Shown here piece after piece: positions 45,272-55,205 of a stretch of 64,000 nt of DNA. The notes below the pieces were generated by a model. The model made no database searches, was not told where the DNA came from, and worked only from the letters and a program-made list of their open reading frames with translations. Made by a program: the position numbers and the translations under genes. The first letter of the stretch is position 1; every line of letters starts with the position of its first letter. The stretch spans positions 124,001-188,000 of the forward strand of contig JADJMZ010000001.1 in assembly GCA_016709315.1 (NCBI GenBank). The letters run 5' to 3'. This DNA comes from Ignavibacteria bacterium. GTDB taxonomy: Bacteria; Bacteroidota; Ignavibacteria; Tepidaquicellales; Tepidaquicellaceae.

Positions 45272-46411
45272 ATGAAATTTGCAACCAAACAGATCCACGC
45301 AGGACAGCATCCTGAAGAAACAACAGGCGCTGTAATAACTCCTATCTTTCAGACATCAACATATTCAAATGGAAAACTCGGCGAGACAAAAGGGTTTGAT
45401 TACGGAAGGACAATTAATCCCACGAGATCGGCTCTGCAGAATAATCTTGCAGCTCTTGAGAACGGGAAATACGGCTTCTGTTTTTCTTCAGGAATGGCGG
45501 CGGTACAGGCGGTAATAACATTATTCAAACCCGGAGATCATATTATTTGCACGGATAATGTTTACGGCGGGACATACAGATTATTCGAACAGATTATAAA
45601 AAATTACGGACTCGAATTTTCTTATGTTAATACTTCCGACATAAATGAAACAAAGAAAGCAATAAAGAACAACACAAAATTCATCTATGTCGAGACTCCG
45701 ACAAATCCCATGCTTAACATTACCGATCTCTCATCATTAAATTCGCTCGCAAAAGAAAAGAAAATACTAACATGTGTTGACAATACTTTTATGAGTCCAT
45801 ATTTTCAGAATCCACTGGATTTTGGAGTTGATATAGTTCTGCATAGTTCGACTAAATATATCAACGGACACAGTGATGTGATCGGAGGATGTCTGATAAC
45901 ATCGGATGATAAAATTGCCGAGCAATTAAAGTTCATACAAAACTCTGCCGGCGCAGTTCCCGCTCCTTTCGATTGCTGGCTTATAATGAGATCTACAAAG
46001 ACGCTTGCTCAGAGAATGAAAGCGCATAATGAAAATGCAGTTGCGATCTGCAGAACACTCGAAAAGGATAAAAGGATCTCAAAAATTTATTACCCGGGAT
46101 CTGAGTCACATCCTCAGTTTGAGCTTGCCAAAAAACAGATGAGAGGGTCGGGAGGAATTATTTCAATAGAACTCGGCTCATACGATAAAGCAGTTGCTTT
46201 CTGCAACGGTTTAAAGATATTTCAGATAGCTGAATCACTCGGAGGAGTGGAGTCGCTTGTTTGTCATCCAGTATCAATGACACACGGAAGCGTGCCGAAA
46301 GAGTTAAGGGATAAATTCGGATTAACCGACGGACTTGTGCGGCTTTCAGTTGGAATAGAAGACGGAGAAGACCTTATGGAAGATATAAATAATGCATTAT
46401 CAAAATTATAA
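45272..46411 (+). CDS. Cystathionine gamma-synthase / gamma-lyase (PLP-dependent)
   Basis: 379 residues. FATKQIHAGQHPEETTGAVI and PIFQTSTY start the Cys/Met metabolism PLP family. YGRTINPTRSALQNNLAALE, FSSGMAAVQAVI, ETPTNPMLNI, VDNTFMSPYFQNPLDFG and VLHSSTKYINGHSDVIGG (PLP Lys in STKY) follow. It ends with GVESLVCHPVSMTHGSVP and LVRLSVGIED. Synthase versus lyase cannot be told from sequence alone. Pairing with a CBS-domain beta-synthase favours cysteine production from homocysteine through a lyase. Confidence 0.9.
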   Translation: MKFATKQIHAGQHPEETTGAVITPIFQTSTYSNGKLGETKGFDYGRTINPTRSALQNNLAALENGKYGFCFSSGMAAVQAVITLFKPGDHIICTDNVYGGTYRLFEQIIKNYGLEFSYVNTSDINETKKAIKNNTKFIYVETPTNPMLNITDLSSLNSLAKEKKILTCVDNTFMSPYFQNPLDFGVDIVLHSSTKYINGHSDVIGGCLITSDDKIAEQLKFIQNSAGAVPAPFDCWLIMRSTKTLAQRMKAHNENAVAICRTLEKDKRISKIYYPGSESHPQFELAKKQMRGSGGIISIELGSYDKAVAFCNGLKIFQIAESLGGVESLVCHPVSMTHGSVPKELRDKFGLTDGLVRLSVGIEDGEDLMEDINNALSKL

Positions 46412-46415
46412 TAAA

Positions 46416-46455
46416 AAACCTGACAGTAAATTTAATACTGTCAGGTTTAAGTTTT
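46416..46455. terminator. Bidirectional terminator between convergent genes
   Basis: AAACCTGACAGTA and TACTGTCAGGTTT-type arms make a 12-13 bp stem with short loop; A-run on the left and T-rich on the right serve both strands. Confidence 0.88.
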
Positions 46456-46466
46456 TAAAGGTTCAT

Positions 46467-48113
46467 TCACTTTATTAACATCATACTCTTTGTTTCTGTA
46501 AACTCTTCTGTTTTCAGATTATAAAAGTAAACACCGCTTGGCAGATCAACTGCTTTAAATTTATACTCATATAAACCCGGCTGAAGATTTTCATTTACAG
46601 GCTGAGCGACTTCCCTGCCATTGATATCAAATATCTTAAGATTAACAAATGATCTTTCGGGTATTGAAAATTTTATATTTGTTTCGGGATTAAAAGGATT
46701 TGGATAGTTATCATACAATCTGAATCCGTTTACAGGTATATTATTAATAGAATTAATTCCTGAAACTGTTGAGTATTTAAGCGTCAGTATATCTGTGGTT
46801 GAGCCCGGGACTGTTGTTTTTCCGGTGACAAAAACATCGCCGTTCTGATCAAAGGCAGCGGAATAAGCGACATCATCTCCATTAGTATTTCCATTATAAA
46901 CACCTAACCATTCCTGAGTTCCGTTCGTGTTATATTTGATTGTAACAAAATCTTTTGAAGTTCCTGTGTTGTTACAAAATCCGGTAACGCAGATATTTCC
47001 CTGATTATCAATTTCAATGGAAGTCGAACTGTCATTCTGATTTGAAGTGCCTGTATAAGATCTCAGCCATTGTCTTACTCCTGTCGAATCATATTTTAAA
47101 ACTGCTATGTCATAATTCGATCCGCTGATCCCGCTGTACCCGGTTACAAATACATTGCCATTGTTATCAGTAACTAAACCAGTAGCGCCGTCATTTCCGT
47201 TTGCTGCACCGTTATGTCTCGAGACCCACTGCTCGACTCCTTCGGGATTATATTTAACCGTTGCTATGTCATATTGAGAACTTGTTCCTCTGCTGTATCC
47301 TGTTACAAAGATATTCCCGGCATTATCAGTTTTTACTGCAGTGGCAACATCTATTCCGTTTCCGGGACCGTCATAATAAGATATCCGCACCTGCTCCCCG
47401 GCTGAATTGTATTTAATGATAATATAATCATAAGAACCGGAATTGCTTTCAAAACTCTGACCAACAACAATTACATTTCCGGAATAATCTACTGAAAGTG
47501 AAGACCCGATGTCATTACTGCTGCCGGAGCCGTCAAATCTTGAGGTCCATTGCTGGACTCCCGCAGTGTTATACTTAATGGTAACAATGTCATACTGCGT
47601 TATAAACCCGCCGTAACTCTGACCTGTTACATAAACATTTCCCGAATCATCTGTCGTTAATGAAGTTACATAATCAATTGCATTTCCCTGACCATTATAA
47701 ACAGCAGACCACTGCTGAATCCCCGCAGAGTTATATTTAACCGTTGCATAATCATAGGATGAACCAGCTCCGGTAGAATATCCCGATACATATACATTTC
47801 CTGAATTATCGGTTTGAATAAACAACGCCTTGTCAGTACTGTTTCCTGAACCGTTAAACAAAGCTGTCCACTGAGAAACTCCGGCTGAATTGTACTTTAT
47901 AGTTGTAAAATCTTCGAAAGATCCCAAACTATAACTGAATCCAGTTACATAAATATTTCCTGAATTATCCGTAACTATACTTCTCCCTTCGTCATAGTAA
48001 TTAGCACTGCCATTGAATCTTTCATTCCAGTGTAAATTGATCTGACTTATTCCATTTGAATGATTAAGAATTAAAAAAATAAGAATAATTACAATGCTGA
48101 AAAGTGATTTCAT
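46467..48113 (-). CDS. T9SS-exported SBBP beta-propeller protein
   Basis: 548 residues. Signal peptide MKSLFSIVIILIFLILNHSN then INLHWNERFNGSANYYDEG. About eight repeats of roughly 50 residues follow the pattern DNSGNIYVTG...YDYATVKYNSAG..QW, the seven-bladed SBBP propeller family. The C-terminal DNYPNPFNPETNIKFSIPE and final TETKSMMLIK form the type A T9SS sorting domain. Exported across the outer membrane and probably surface-attached; the binding partner is unknown. Intact. Confidence 0.9.
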   Translation of the reverse strand: MKSLFSIVIILIFLILNHSNGISQINLHWNERFNGSANYYDEGRSIVTDNSGNIYVTGFSYSLGSFEDFTTIKYNSAGVSQWTALFNGSGNSTDKALFIQTDNSGNVYVSGYSTGAGSSYDYATVKYNSAGIQQWSAVYNGQGNAIDYVTSLTTDDSGNVYVTGQSYGGFITQYDIVTIKYNTAGVQQWTSRFDGSGSSNDIGSSLSVDYSGNVIVVGQSFESNSGSYDYIIIKYNSAGEQVRISYYDGPGNGIDVATAVKTDNAGNIFVTGYSRGTSSQYDIATVKYNPEGVEQWVSRHNGAANGNDGATGLVTDNNGNVFVTGYSGISGSNYDIAVLKYDSTGVRQWLRSYTGTSNQNDSSTSIEIDNQGNICVTGFCNNTGTSKDFVTIKYNTNGTQEWLGVYNGNTNGDDVAYSAAFDQNGDVFVTGKTTVPGSTTDILTLKYSTVSGINSINNIPVNGFRLYDNYPNPFNPETNIKFSIPERSFVNLKIFDINGREVAQPVNENLQPGLYEYKFKAVDLPSGVYFYNLKTEEFTETKSMMLIK

Positions 48114-48474
48114 AATATTAATTGGTTTTATATGTTTAAAAATAAATTTCTACGAAAGATTTCTAATTACTGCGGAACTCCTGATTCGTTAATCCTTTGT
48201 TTCCTGAAATTTTTGGGGGGAATATGAAATGAATGAATTCAATTAACTCAGGTTTTATCAAAACAGTAAAAGAACTTACATTCATATATATGAAATTAAT
48301 TTTTCGTTGAATTAAGTTCCTTTTGCAATCAAATAATTAACTTCCGGTACAGAAAAAGTTGACTGTTTCTTTTCAATTCTAAATTTCGGAATGTCAGCTA
48401 CTTTGTTTGAAAAAATATTGTAACCGAATTTACACTAATACAAATTGCTTTATTAACCCTTTAACTAAGATCTA
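48114..48474. other. Gene-free spacer upstream of the SBBP gene
   Basis: 361 bp, AT-rich, with no ORF or strong hairpin. It probably holds the promoter of the minus-strand T9SS gene. Confidence 0.4.
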
Positions 48475-48655
48475 AATCCAAAATTCCGAGCTGTTTTGAA
48501 ATTTTCGCCGAACTTCCCAATCAGAAATGCTGATCCTCCAACCGGTCTTATTGAAAATACAGGATATAGTGATTTCTTCTTAGTTTGTGACTGAGCAGCA
48601 ACCCCCATCGCTAAAATAATACAATTGTTGCAAAAAGGATATTAACTGTTTTCAT
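48475..48655 (-). pseudogene. Fragment of an exported (outer-membrane-like) protein
   Basis: From ATG 48655 the minus strand reads MKTVNILFATIVLF, then after one frameshift LAMGVAAQSQTKKKSLYPVF and FLIGKFGENFKTARNFG before a stop at 48475. It is a signal peptide plus the beginning of a mature domain, with nothing recognisable after it. Probably a 5' remnant of a deleted gene. Confidence 0.45.
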
Positions 48656-48939
48656 GTTTTAACTTTCTGTTTTGGGATTATATAAAATTTGAATACAAAA
48701 TATGACATTTGAAAATGCAGAAATTAAAACGTATCTTATCATAAACACAGCTATGATATTCCTAAGTATTTGAATACTAACTCATTTTTGGTGCCAAAGC
48801 AATTCTACACCTTAAGATTTGTTTTTGAACAATAATTAAACAATAAAGGAAATTTAATGACATAATTGACAATATATGTCAGTAATAAAATTAGAAGAGC
48901 ACCTATAAATTTTAAATGCAATAATTTGTATACAAATAT

Positions 48940-49782
48940 TTGAAGATACTTTTGTTAATATATCTTTTTACATTTTATATAAACGACGGATGTTCACAGG
49001 AATCATTCAGGACTTTCCGTGATATTTCAAAGTACGACAATAAAAATATTGATGTAAAGATATTCCGGAGTCTGAATAACATCAAAAGTCCTTTCCTGAG
49101 TTCATTAATTGAAGTTACAAATGAATCACTCTTACCTGTTTCAGTTGTTTTTCCAATTTGGCTTTATATTCCTGCAAGGGCTAACAATAATCATTACGAC
49201 GAGAGTTCTTCAATACTTCTTGCTATTTCGGAAGGTTTAAATCTCGCAGCGACTCAGGGAGCAAAATACTTATTCAAAAGGGACAGACCTTTCAGAACTC
49301 TGAACAATGTCAGATTATATGACACAATGTCCGTTGCAGGCACTTATTCTTTTCCTTCCGGTCATGCTTCAGGATCTTTTGCCATAGCTACTTTAATGAC
49401 ACTGCGTTATCCGGATAAACCTTTACTGATTACGGGATTATATACTTATGCCTCAATAGTTTCTTTGGGCAGAATTTTCTGGGGAGTGCATTATCCGAGC
49501 GATGTACTGGGAGGTATGTTAATTGGGGCAGGAAGCGCTGCATTGATTTATTCTCTTCGCAAGCCTATCATAGAAACCAAGAATGAACTTTTTAATCAGA
49601 GAGACAGAACAGATAGAGCTTCCGGAAATATAAATTCATCCGCTCTTTTGTTATCAGTAATTGCATCGGATGTGGTAAATAATCTTTTGTCAAATTCAGA
49701 CAATAAAATAATGAAGAAATCAAGAGTAAGTATTTCAGTAACAGAAAAAGCAAACTATCTTGATTACAATTTCAGTTTTTAA
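48940..49782 (+). CDS. PAP2-family phosphatase
   Basis: About 280 residues from a TTG at 48940 (no ATG fits); N-terminal hydrophobic stretch ILLLIYLFTFYI then CSQES looks like a signal peptide. The three phosphatidate-phosphatase motifs are KYLFKRDRP, YSFPSGHASGSFA and GRIFWGVHYPSDVLGG, which hold the catalytic His residues and Asp. Hydrophobic helices surround them, so the protein is membrane-embedded. Typical substrates are lipid phosphates or undecaprenyl pyrophosphate. Its stop codon overlaps that of the convergent queE gene. Confidence 0.88.
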   Translation: MKILLLIYLFTFYINDGCSQESFRTFRDISKYDNKNIDVKIFRSLNNIKSPFLSSLIEVTNESLLPVSVVFPIWLYIPARANNNHYDESSSILLAISEGLNLAATQGAKYLFKRDRPFRTLNNVRLYDTMSVAGTYSFPSGHASGSFAIATLMTLRYPDKPLLITGLYTYASIVSLGRIFWGVHYPSDVLGGMLIGAGSAALIYSLRKPIIETKNELFNQRDRTDRASGNINSSALLLSVIASDVVNNLLSNSDNKIMKKSRVSISVTEKANYLDYNFSF

Positions 49783-50510
49783 ACTCCCCTTTTATTTCCC
49801 CAGATAAGTATATGAAGTCTGTCTGTATAGTTATAATTATTTTCCAGACATGCTTTGACCGTTTCTGGTCTTGTTTTCTTCAGATCTTTTTCTGAAACCC
49901 CTTCGGGCATCAGAAATACATTTTCATTTTTAAAGCGGATTTCAGACTGTAAACTTTTAATTTCTTTAATATCTTCACCGGAAGTAAAAACAAATTTCCA
50001 CTGAATATTTAATTTTCCCGCCTTATACAGAGAATTATATTTTCTCAGAACTTTCAGATTTATTCTGCTTTTATCATGCATCTTTTTCTGAGGTGTATCA
50101 AACGGAACAGAGGATTTAAGTTTCGGACTTAAGCTGATAAGATCGGTGTAATTTATAAACTCTCCGATAAAAGTACCGTTGGTTTCGATGGTAATGAATG
50201 AATCTTTATTCACTTTCTTTAATTTCTTACAAAGTAAGAGAAGTTCGTCCGCATACATTGTCGGCTCGCCTCCGGTAATTACAATATCTTTGCATAGAAA
50301 TTCCCGGTATTTATCCGAAATGCTCTCAATGCTAGTCTCGCCCAAATTTTTATCATCATCAGGATGCCAGCTTGTATAAGATGTATCGCAGAGATTTCCG
50401 CTTTTGAACATGCACCTTAAATTACAATAATTTGTCCTTATAAAAAATGAAGGCATACCGGCTCTTTTACCTTCGCCCTGAATCGAATAAAATAATTCTG
50501 AGATTTTCAT
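49779..50510 (-). CDS. queE: 7-carboxy-7-deazaguanine synthase-like radical SAM protein
   Basis: 243 residues. ISELFYSIQGEGKRAGMPSFF is the N-terminal QueE signature. The iron-sulfur cysteines are C29, C33 and C41 (YCNLRCMFKSGNLCDTSYTSW region), so the spacing is CX3CX7C instead of the usual CX3CX2C. DIVITGGEPTMY is the SAM-binding GGEP motif, and TIETNGTF and SPKLKSS follow. QueE makes the 7-deazaguanine core for queuosine or related DNA/tRNA modifications. No other que genes are nearby. Confidence 0.85.
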   Translation of the reverse strand: MKISELFYSIQGEGKRAGMPSFFIRTNYCNLRCMFKSGNLCDTSYTSWHPDDDKNLGETSIESISDKYREFLCKDIVITGGEPTMYADELLLLCKKLKKVNKDSFITIETNGTFIGEFINYTDLISLSPKLKSSVPFDTPQKKMHDKSRINLKVLRKYNSLYKAGKLNIQWKFVFTSGEDIKEIKSLQSEIRFKNENVFLMPEGVSEKDLKKTRPETVKACLENNYNYTDRLHILIWGNKRGV

Positions 50511-50591
50511 TAATGGAATGGCGTGTAAATAATTTATCTGATTCTCAAATATATGTTTGTATAACTAAATTCACTTAACTGCTGAGAATAT

Positions 50592-51416
50592 TTATTTCTT
50601 CGACTTCAAAGGTCCGGCTAGTCCGGAATACTCGCTAAGATCAGCATCTATAGAGCCGATTATTACTTTTGTTTTTACTTTCACCGGCATTCTTCTTTCG
50701 TCATCCGTCATCCAGACTACAATTGAACCTTCGCTTTTAAACAATCCGCCTTCCTGTACAAGCGGCTCTACTTTTATACATCTGAATTCACCTGCCGGAA
50801 CTTCAATTGTCTCTTTGCCGAGATATCTTACATCGAGAGGATAAGTTTTGTCTTTGTAAAAATTCTGAAGAGATATCTTGTCACCTTCTTTCATTTTACC
50901 ATAATCAAAAGTCCTTGCATAATAAAAAGCGCTCATTGCATCCTGTGTATATTCCGGAATATCAAACTCTCCTTCGAATTTCTTCGGATCTTTATCTCCT
51001 GTATAAGTTTTTGCCTTCAGATTCTGCTGATCAAATATCGCTTCGAAGTCCCTTTGATAATTTCCCTCTTTTATATGTTGTTCAAATCTCCATGGAAACA
51101 AACCTTCAGCGTCAACATAAGTTCTGTAAAAGTCTCTTACTTTATACACCCATTCAAAACTTGAAGACGAATTGACATAAAACCGGATATCATAACATTT
51201 CCTGCCGTTAATTGTCTGATAATTTTTGTCAATTTCCATTACCGCTTCACCTGCATTGACAAAACCGTAACTTATTTCAAACGTGAGTTTCTCTCCGGGT
51301 TTAAAAGCTTTCTGACTAATCTTTCTGAAATCTTTTGTGACTGTGGAATCTCCTGCTAACAGAAAATTTATGCATGCAAAAAAAACTAAGAGTACCGCTG
51401 CATTCTTTTTAATCAT
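50592..51416 (-). CDS. Exported DUF3108 domain protein
   Basis: 274 residues. Signal peptide MIKKNAAVLLVFFACINFLLAG. FKPGEKLTFEISYGFVNAGEAVMEID is the conserved start of DUF3108, and YTQDAMSAFYYARTF, EVPAGEFRCIKVEP and VVWMTDDERRMPVKVKTKV follow in usual order. A periplasmic beta-barrel-like fold is likely. The family role is not established; it is often near envelope-biogenesis genes, as here beside a heptosyltransferase-like gene. Confidence 0.9.
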   Translation of the reverse strand: MIKKNAAVLLVFFACINFLLAGDSTVTKDFRKISQKAFKPGEKLTFEISYGFVNAGEAVMEIDKNYQTINGRKCYDIRFYVNSSSSFEWVYKVRDFYRTYVDAEGLFPWRFEQHIKEGNYQRDFEAIFDQQNLKAKTYTGDKDPKKFEGEFDIPEYTQDAMSAFYYARTFDYGKMKEGDKISLQNFYKDKTYPLDVRYLGKETIEVPAGEFRCIKVEPLVQEGGLFKSEGSIVVWMTDDERRMPVKVKTKVIIGSIDADLSEYSGLAGPLKSKK

Positions 51417-51447
51417 AATTTTAATTATTTAATTTACGGTTTCATAT

Positions 51448-52461
51448 TTATTTTAAAAAAGATGTAACTGCTTTCATTATTATGTCTTCTGTTATCAGAT
51501 CCATATCATCTGATAAACCGCCGGGCTTCAATATAACTGTGTTTTCGCTCAAAGGTTTCCATCTTGTATCGCTCATCGGTTTTTCATTAGGATAAAAGCC
51601 GATTATATTCCTGTTCAATGCACCTGCAATATGTACTGGACCAGTTGAATTTGAAATAAATACATCCGAATTATCTATGAGTATCATTAGTTCTTTCAGA
51701 TCAAGCATACCTGAAACATCATGCACACTGGTTTTAAAATCACTTCTTATATTTTTCATCAGTTGATTTATTACAGGTTTTTCATTATCAGTGCCTGTTA
51801 TAACAATCCTGTAATCAGCATAAATTTCAGAAAATTTATTTATGAATAAAGCCAGTCTATTTACTGGAATGTCCTTCGCCGAGCCGCCGCTTCCGGGATG
51901 AACAATTATATATCTGGAGTCTGGAAGTCCGTTAAGTTTTCTGTTAAGCTTCTTTTTCTCATCTTCGGAATATCCGAAGTGAAATACTTTCGAGTCGTCT
52001 GTTTCATCAAAAAAGTTTTTAAGAAGATTGAGATTGTAATCTGATTCATGCTTAACAGAATCTTTTCTGTGTTCATAAACTTTAAAGTTGTAAAGAAAAG
52101 AATACCACCTGTAAGCTGTTCCTATCCTGTATTTAACCCTTAATACAAAGAAGAGCAAGGCAAGTTCAAATCCGGGTTTCACATTTATGAAAAGATCAAT
52201 TTTTTTATTCTTAAAGAACTTATATTTACTGAAAAAACTTTTAATGTTTTCTTCGATGATAAGTTCGTCAATATCTTTATAATCGTGTAATAATTCCTCA
52301 AGATATTTTTTTACAAGAAGATCAATCTTAGCATTTTTAAAAATTTTCTTTGCAGAGTTTAGTAGAGGCAGAGTAAGTATGACATCGCCTAATCTGTCAG
52401 TTCTGGTAATAAGAATATTCTTTACCTTATTTTTATCAATAATTTTTCCCAAAGTTCTCAC
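51448..52461 (-). CDS. Glycosyltransferase family 9 (heptosyltransferase-like)
   Basis: 337 residues. NILITRTDRLGDVILTLPLL near residue 15 is the GT9 N-terminal motif. IIVHPGSGGSAKDIPVNRLA and FISNSTGPVHIAGALNRNIIGFYP are the sugar-nucleotide-binding region, with SDTRWKPLS near the end. Members transfer ADP-heptose onto the lipopolysaccharide core at the inner membrane. It overlaps the LON-domain gene upstream by 4 bp, indicating translational coupling. Confidence 0.9.
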   Translation of the reverse strand: MRTLGKIIDKNKVKNILITRTDRLGDVILTLPLLNSAKKIFKNAKIDLLVKKYLEELLHDYKDIDELIIEENIKSFFSKYKFFKNKKIDLFINVKPGFELALLFFVLRVKYRIGTAYRWYSFLYNFKVYEHRKDSVKHESDYNLNLLKNFFDETDDSKVFHFGYSEDEKKKLNRKLNGLPDSRYIIVHPGSGGSAKDIPVNRLALFINKFSEIYADYRIVITGTDNEKPVINQLMKNIRSDFKTSVHDVSGMLDLKELMILIDNSDVFISNSTGPVHIAGALNRNIIGFYPNEKPMSDTRWKPLSENTVILKPGGLSDDMDLITEDIIMKAVTSFLK

Positions 52462-53099
52462 TGAATATAACCATCACTTTTGATAATATCAGAAATTCTT
52501 TCTGTTTCTTTTAATTTAGGATATACTTTTTTAAAATAACTCAGGATTATACCTAGTCTGTCGTTCTCATTGTTTGATTCAAGCAGGCGCTGCCGGTCTT
52601 CTAAACTCATACCGCTTTTTTCAGCCATCACAAATGCAAAAGATCTTATTTGTTTCTTCCATTTTATGTCATTCTGATTTATTTTTTCAATTCTTCCTTT
52701 GTAAACAATTTCCACAAATTCATTATAAATTTTCAGACATTCGCTGAGAACATCTTTGTCATATTCAGTATAATCATCTTCAAGAATTCTTACTTTTCCG
52801 ATAAAGAATCCTTCGGTTCCGGCTTTATAACTCAATAATTCAAACCTTTCATAACCTTCGGTAACAATATTCATTTCTCCGTTTTCGTTTTCATTTAAAA
52901 GCGCAATTACTTTTGCAGTGCAGCCGGTAGTATGAATTTTATGACCTGAGAACAGAATAATTCCGAATTCGCTTTCAGTTTCTATGCTGTCCTTTATTAG
53001 TTTCTTATATCTCTCTTCAAAAATAAATAAGGGAATTTTTGATTGAGGGAATAATACAACGTTCAGAGGAAACAAAGGAATATCCGAGTCTTCATTCAT
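52458..53099 (-). CDS. LON peptidase substrate-binding domain protein
   Basis: 213 residues. IPLFPLNVVLFPQSKIPLFIFEERYKKLI is the Lon N-terminal domain start, followed by FGIILFSG, CTAKVIALLNENENGEMNIV and GYERFELLSY. There is no ATPase or protease domain, so it is a stand-alone Lon-N (PUA-like) protein of unknown function. Overlaps the glycosyltransferase gene. Confidence 0.9.
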   Translation of the reverse strand: MNEDSDIPLFPLNVVLFPQSKIPLFIFEERYKKLIKDSIETESEFGIILFSGHKIHTTGCTAKVIALLNENENGEMNIVTEGYERFELLSYKAGTEGFFIGKVRILEDDYTEYDKDVLSECLKIYNEFVEIVYKGRIEKINQNDIKWKKQIRSFAFVMAEKSGMSLEDRQRLLESNNENDRLGIILSYFKKVYPKLKETERISDIIKSDGYIQ

Positions 53100-53180
53100 T
53101 TTTATAATATTAACAATATAAAAAAAAACTTCCGGAAGAAACGAATTCTCTCGGAAGCCGGCAATGATTTTAAGAACTTT

Positions 53181-53720
53181 TTATTTATATGTTATAACAA
53201 GTGAAGTAATATTTTTATCCTTGTCAAATCCGAGCATAAGTCCTACTTCCTTCTTTTCCTTTACCCAGTTGATCAGACCTCCTTTATCACTTACCTGTGA
53301 TTCACCTTCTTTTGTTACAGCATATCCGTTTTTCTGAAGTTCTTCTTTGTAAAAATTCACTATGTCAAGTACTTTATCATTAGATTCAAAAGTAACGACA
53401 GTACCATCGGAAGAATTCAGCGAACCAAGTGTTTTTGAATTTTTTGGTAAAGGAACATCAGACGGAAAATCACTGGGAAGTCCCGGAGTCATGCCAAGTT
53501 CATTAGATTTATTAGCGTCAGACTGCTGGTTTGAGCCGGCGTTTTCTTCCTTTTTTGTCATGCTTTCCTGAACGGGATCGTTACCCTTTTTTACCTCGCC
53601 CGTATTCTCCTGTTTATTTTCTTCTTTCTTTTCTACTTTTTCTTCAGTTTTATTTCCGCACCCGGTTGATATTGCAGAAAACAAAACAGCGCACATGAAC
53701 AGCAATAAATATTTTTTCAT
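53181..53720 (-). CDS. Lipoprotein with Lys/Glu-rich linker
   Basis: 179 residues from ATG 53720; a longer frame to 53753 overlaps the neighbour. Lipoprotein signal ends FSAISTGC, with the modified Cys at residue 20. A charged low-complexity linker (EEKVEKKEENKQENTGEVKK) precedes a folded C-terminal domain: PSDFPSDVPLPKNSKTLGSL, NDKVLDIVNFYKEELQKNGY. That domain resembles small lipoprotein domains seen in many Bacteroidota, but I cannot name it. Function unknown. Confidence 0.8.
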   Translation of the reverse strand: MKKYLLLFMCAVLFSAISTGCGNKTEEKVEKKEENKQENTGEVKKGNDPVQESMTKKEENAGSNQQSDANKSNELGMTPGLPSDFPSDVPLPKNSKTLGSLNSSDGTVVTFESNDKVLDIVNFYKEELQKNGYAVTKEGESQVSDKGGLINWVKEKKEVGLMLGFDKDKNITSLVITYK

Positions 53721-53749
53721 TAAATTAATTTTTGTTAAAAAATTCAGTT

Positions 53750-54316
53750 TCAATTATAACATCTTACAGCTTGAAATGTACCAGCCAGCCAGCTTTTCTT
53801 TTCATCTTTAAAACAGATGGCTATCTTACCTTTTACCGTTTTATCATCCATTGATGTAATTACCAGAGCGCAATTCCATTGTACAGAAGACTTATTTTCT
53901 CCACTCTTAACATTAGCAGTATCATAATAAGATATGTACCCGTCCAGACTCTGATCAAAACTTGCCTTTATAAATTCACCGGTCTTTATCTCACCTGCTT
54001 TATGAAGCAAATGAAACGAATTGTCATTTTCGACATATCCGCAATCATTTTTTGGCTTAACGTCTCCGAAGTTAATTACGTGATCGCCGCTTCCTCTCCA
54101 CTGCTCAAAATTTATGTAATTAATACTTAATTCCCTGCCGTTTATAAATCCTTTAAGAGGCGCATCGGGAATATCGGAGATTTTTAATTCGGATTTCCAT
54201 GAAAATTCTTTTGAAGAAGTATTTTCGATTTTCTGCTCTTCTTTCTTATTACAGGAAGCAATAAGCAAAACAGAAATCAGAACTAAAAATAACCTAAATC
54301 CTTTTTTTATGATCAA
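53750..54316 (-). CDS. Lipoprotein, unknown function
   Basis: 188 residues. Signal peptide FRLFLVLISVLLIASC with the lipid-attachment Cys at residue 22. The mature part carries GFINGRELSINYINFEQWRG, DCGYVENDNSFHLLHKA and WNCALVITSMDDKTVKGKIAICF. The last block resembles beta-sandwich domains in Bacteroidota lipoproteins, but no family can be named. It ends 29 bp before the next lipoprotein gene, so the two are probably cotranscribed. Confidence 0.78.
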   Translation of the reverse strand: MIIKKGFRLFLVLISVLLIASCNKKEEQKIENTSSKEFSWKSELKISDIPDAPLKGFINGRELSINYINFEQWRGSGDHVINFGDVKPKNDCGYVENDNSFHLLHKAGEIKTGEFIKASFDQSLDGYISYYDTANVKSGENKSSVQWNCALVITSMDDKTVKGKIAICFKDEKKSWLAGTFQAVRCYN

Positions 54317-54372
54317 TATGAAATCAGTTTTTTATTACCGGCTGAAAATTGCCGGAAAAATTTTACACAGAA

Positions 54373-55000
54373 TTACTTTACAAATTTTTTAAATCTGTCA
54401 TTGATCCTTGACCAGTTTAGATTCTTTAAAAAATTATCAATATATGCAGCTCTTGCAGGACCGTCTTTATGGTAGTATGCATGTTCAAATACATCACAGG
54501 ATATTAGCGGAATTCCTCCCCAAATAGCGCCGTAATGATGTTCATCAACAAGCACATTCAGAAGTCTCTGACTGTAAAGCTGATCAAAAGCAAGAACAGC
54601 CCAGCCGGAAAGTTTAGCTGAAACAGCAGTTGCCTTGAAATCCACTTTCCAGTTATCCACAGAGCCAAATTCTTTTTCTATTGCTGAAATCACTTCCGGG
54701 ACCTTTTGCCGTATCTCCGTCTCCGCCAAGCACTTCCCAGTAAACATCGTGAAGGAGAGCGCCTGCATGATTCCAGGTAAATCTTCTTTTCAGTTCTCCT
54801 ACATTGCTGTAATTTCCGTTTGCCTTTGCTCTGTCCGCTGTCTCAAGTTCTTTTTCAATATTATTCATAAACGTTACATAACCTTTATGGTGAGTATTGT
54901 AATGCCAGTCTGTAGTTTCGGCATCAATTACGGTTTTCAGCAATTCCTTTGCTTCTTCATCCGTGTAAGGTCTTTTATTGAATTTCCATTCGTAAGCCAT
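54373..55000 (-). CDS. Superoxide dismutase, Fe/Mn family (one frameshift)
   Basis: About 208 residues when read through. Metal ligands: His in HYNTHHKGYV near residue 34, His in NHAGALLHDVYWEVLGG near residue 83, then Asp and His in SCDVFEHAYYHKDGPARAAY. An extra C near 54698 (CCC for CC) breaks the frame; correction gives AKGPEVISAIEKEFGSVDNW. It detoxifies superoxide in the cytoplasm. Fe versus Mn cannot be told by eye. Near the iron-sulfur assembly operon, which fits an oxidative-stress theme. Confidence 0.92.
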
Positions 55001-55205
55001 TTTAAAATTTCTCCTTTTATTTTTGATTTAATGAATTCTTAATTTACAGAACAATAACTCCGTAATAATTTAATAATTATAAACTTACCTTATTAATAAT
55101 TCCGACAGATAATTTTAATAATTATCTAAAAATAGAAAAAACAATTGTTAGTTGAAATTCTATTTTAAATCGAATGAGCATTTAATTACGAACTAATAAA
55201 TTATC

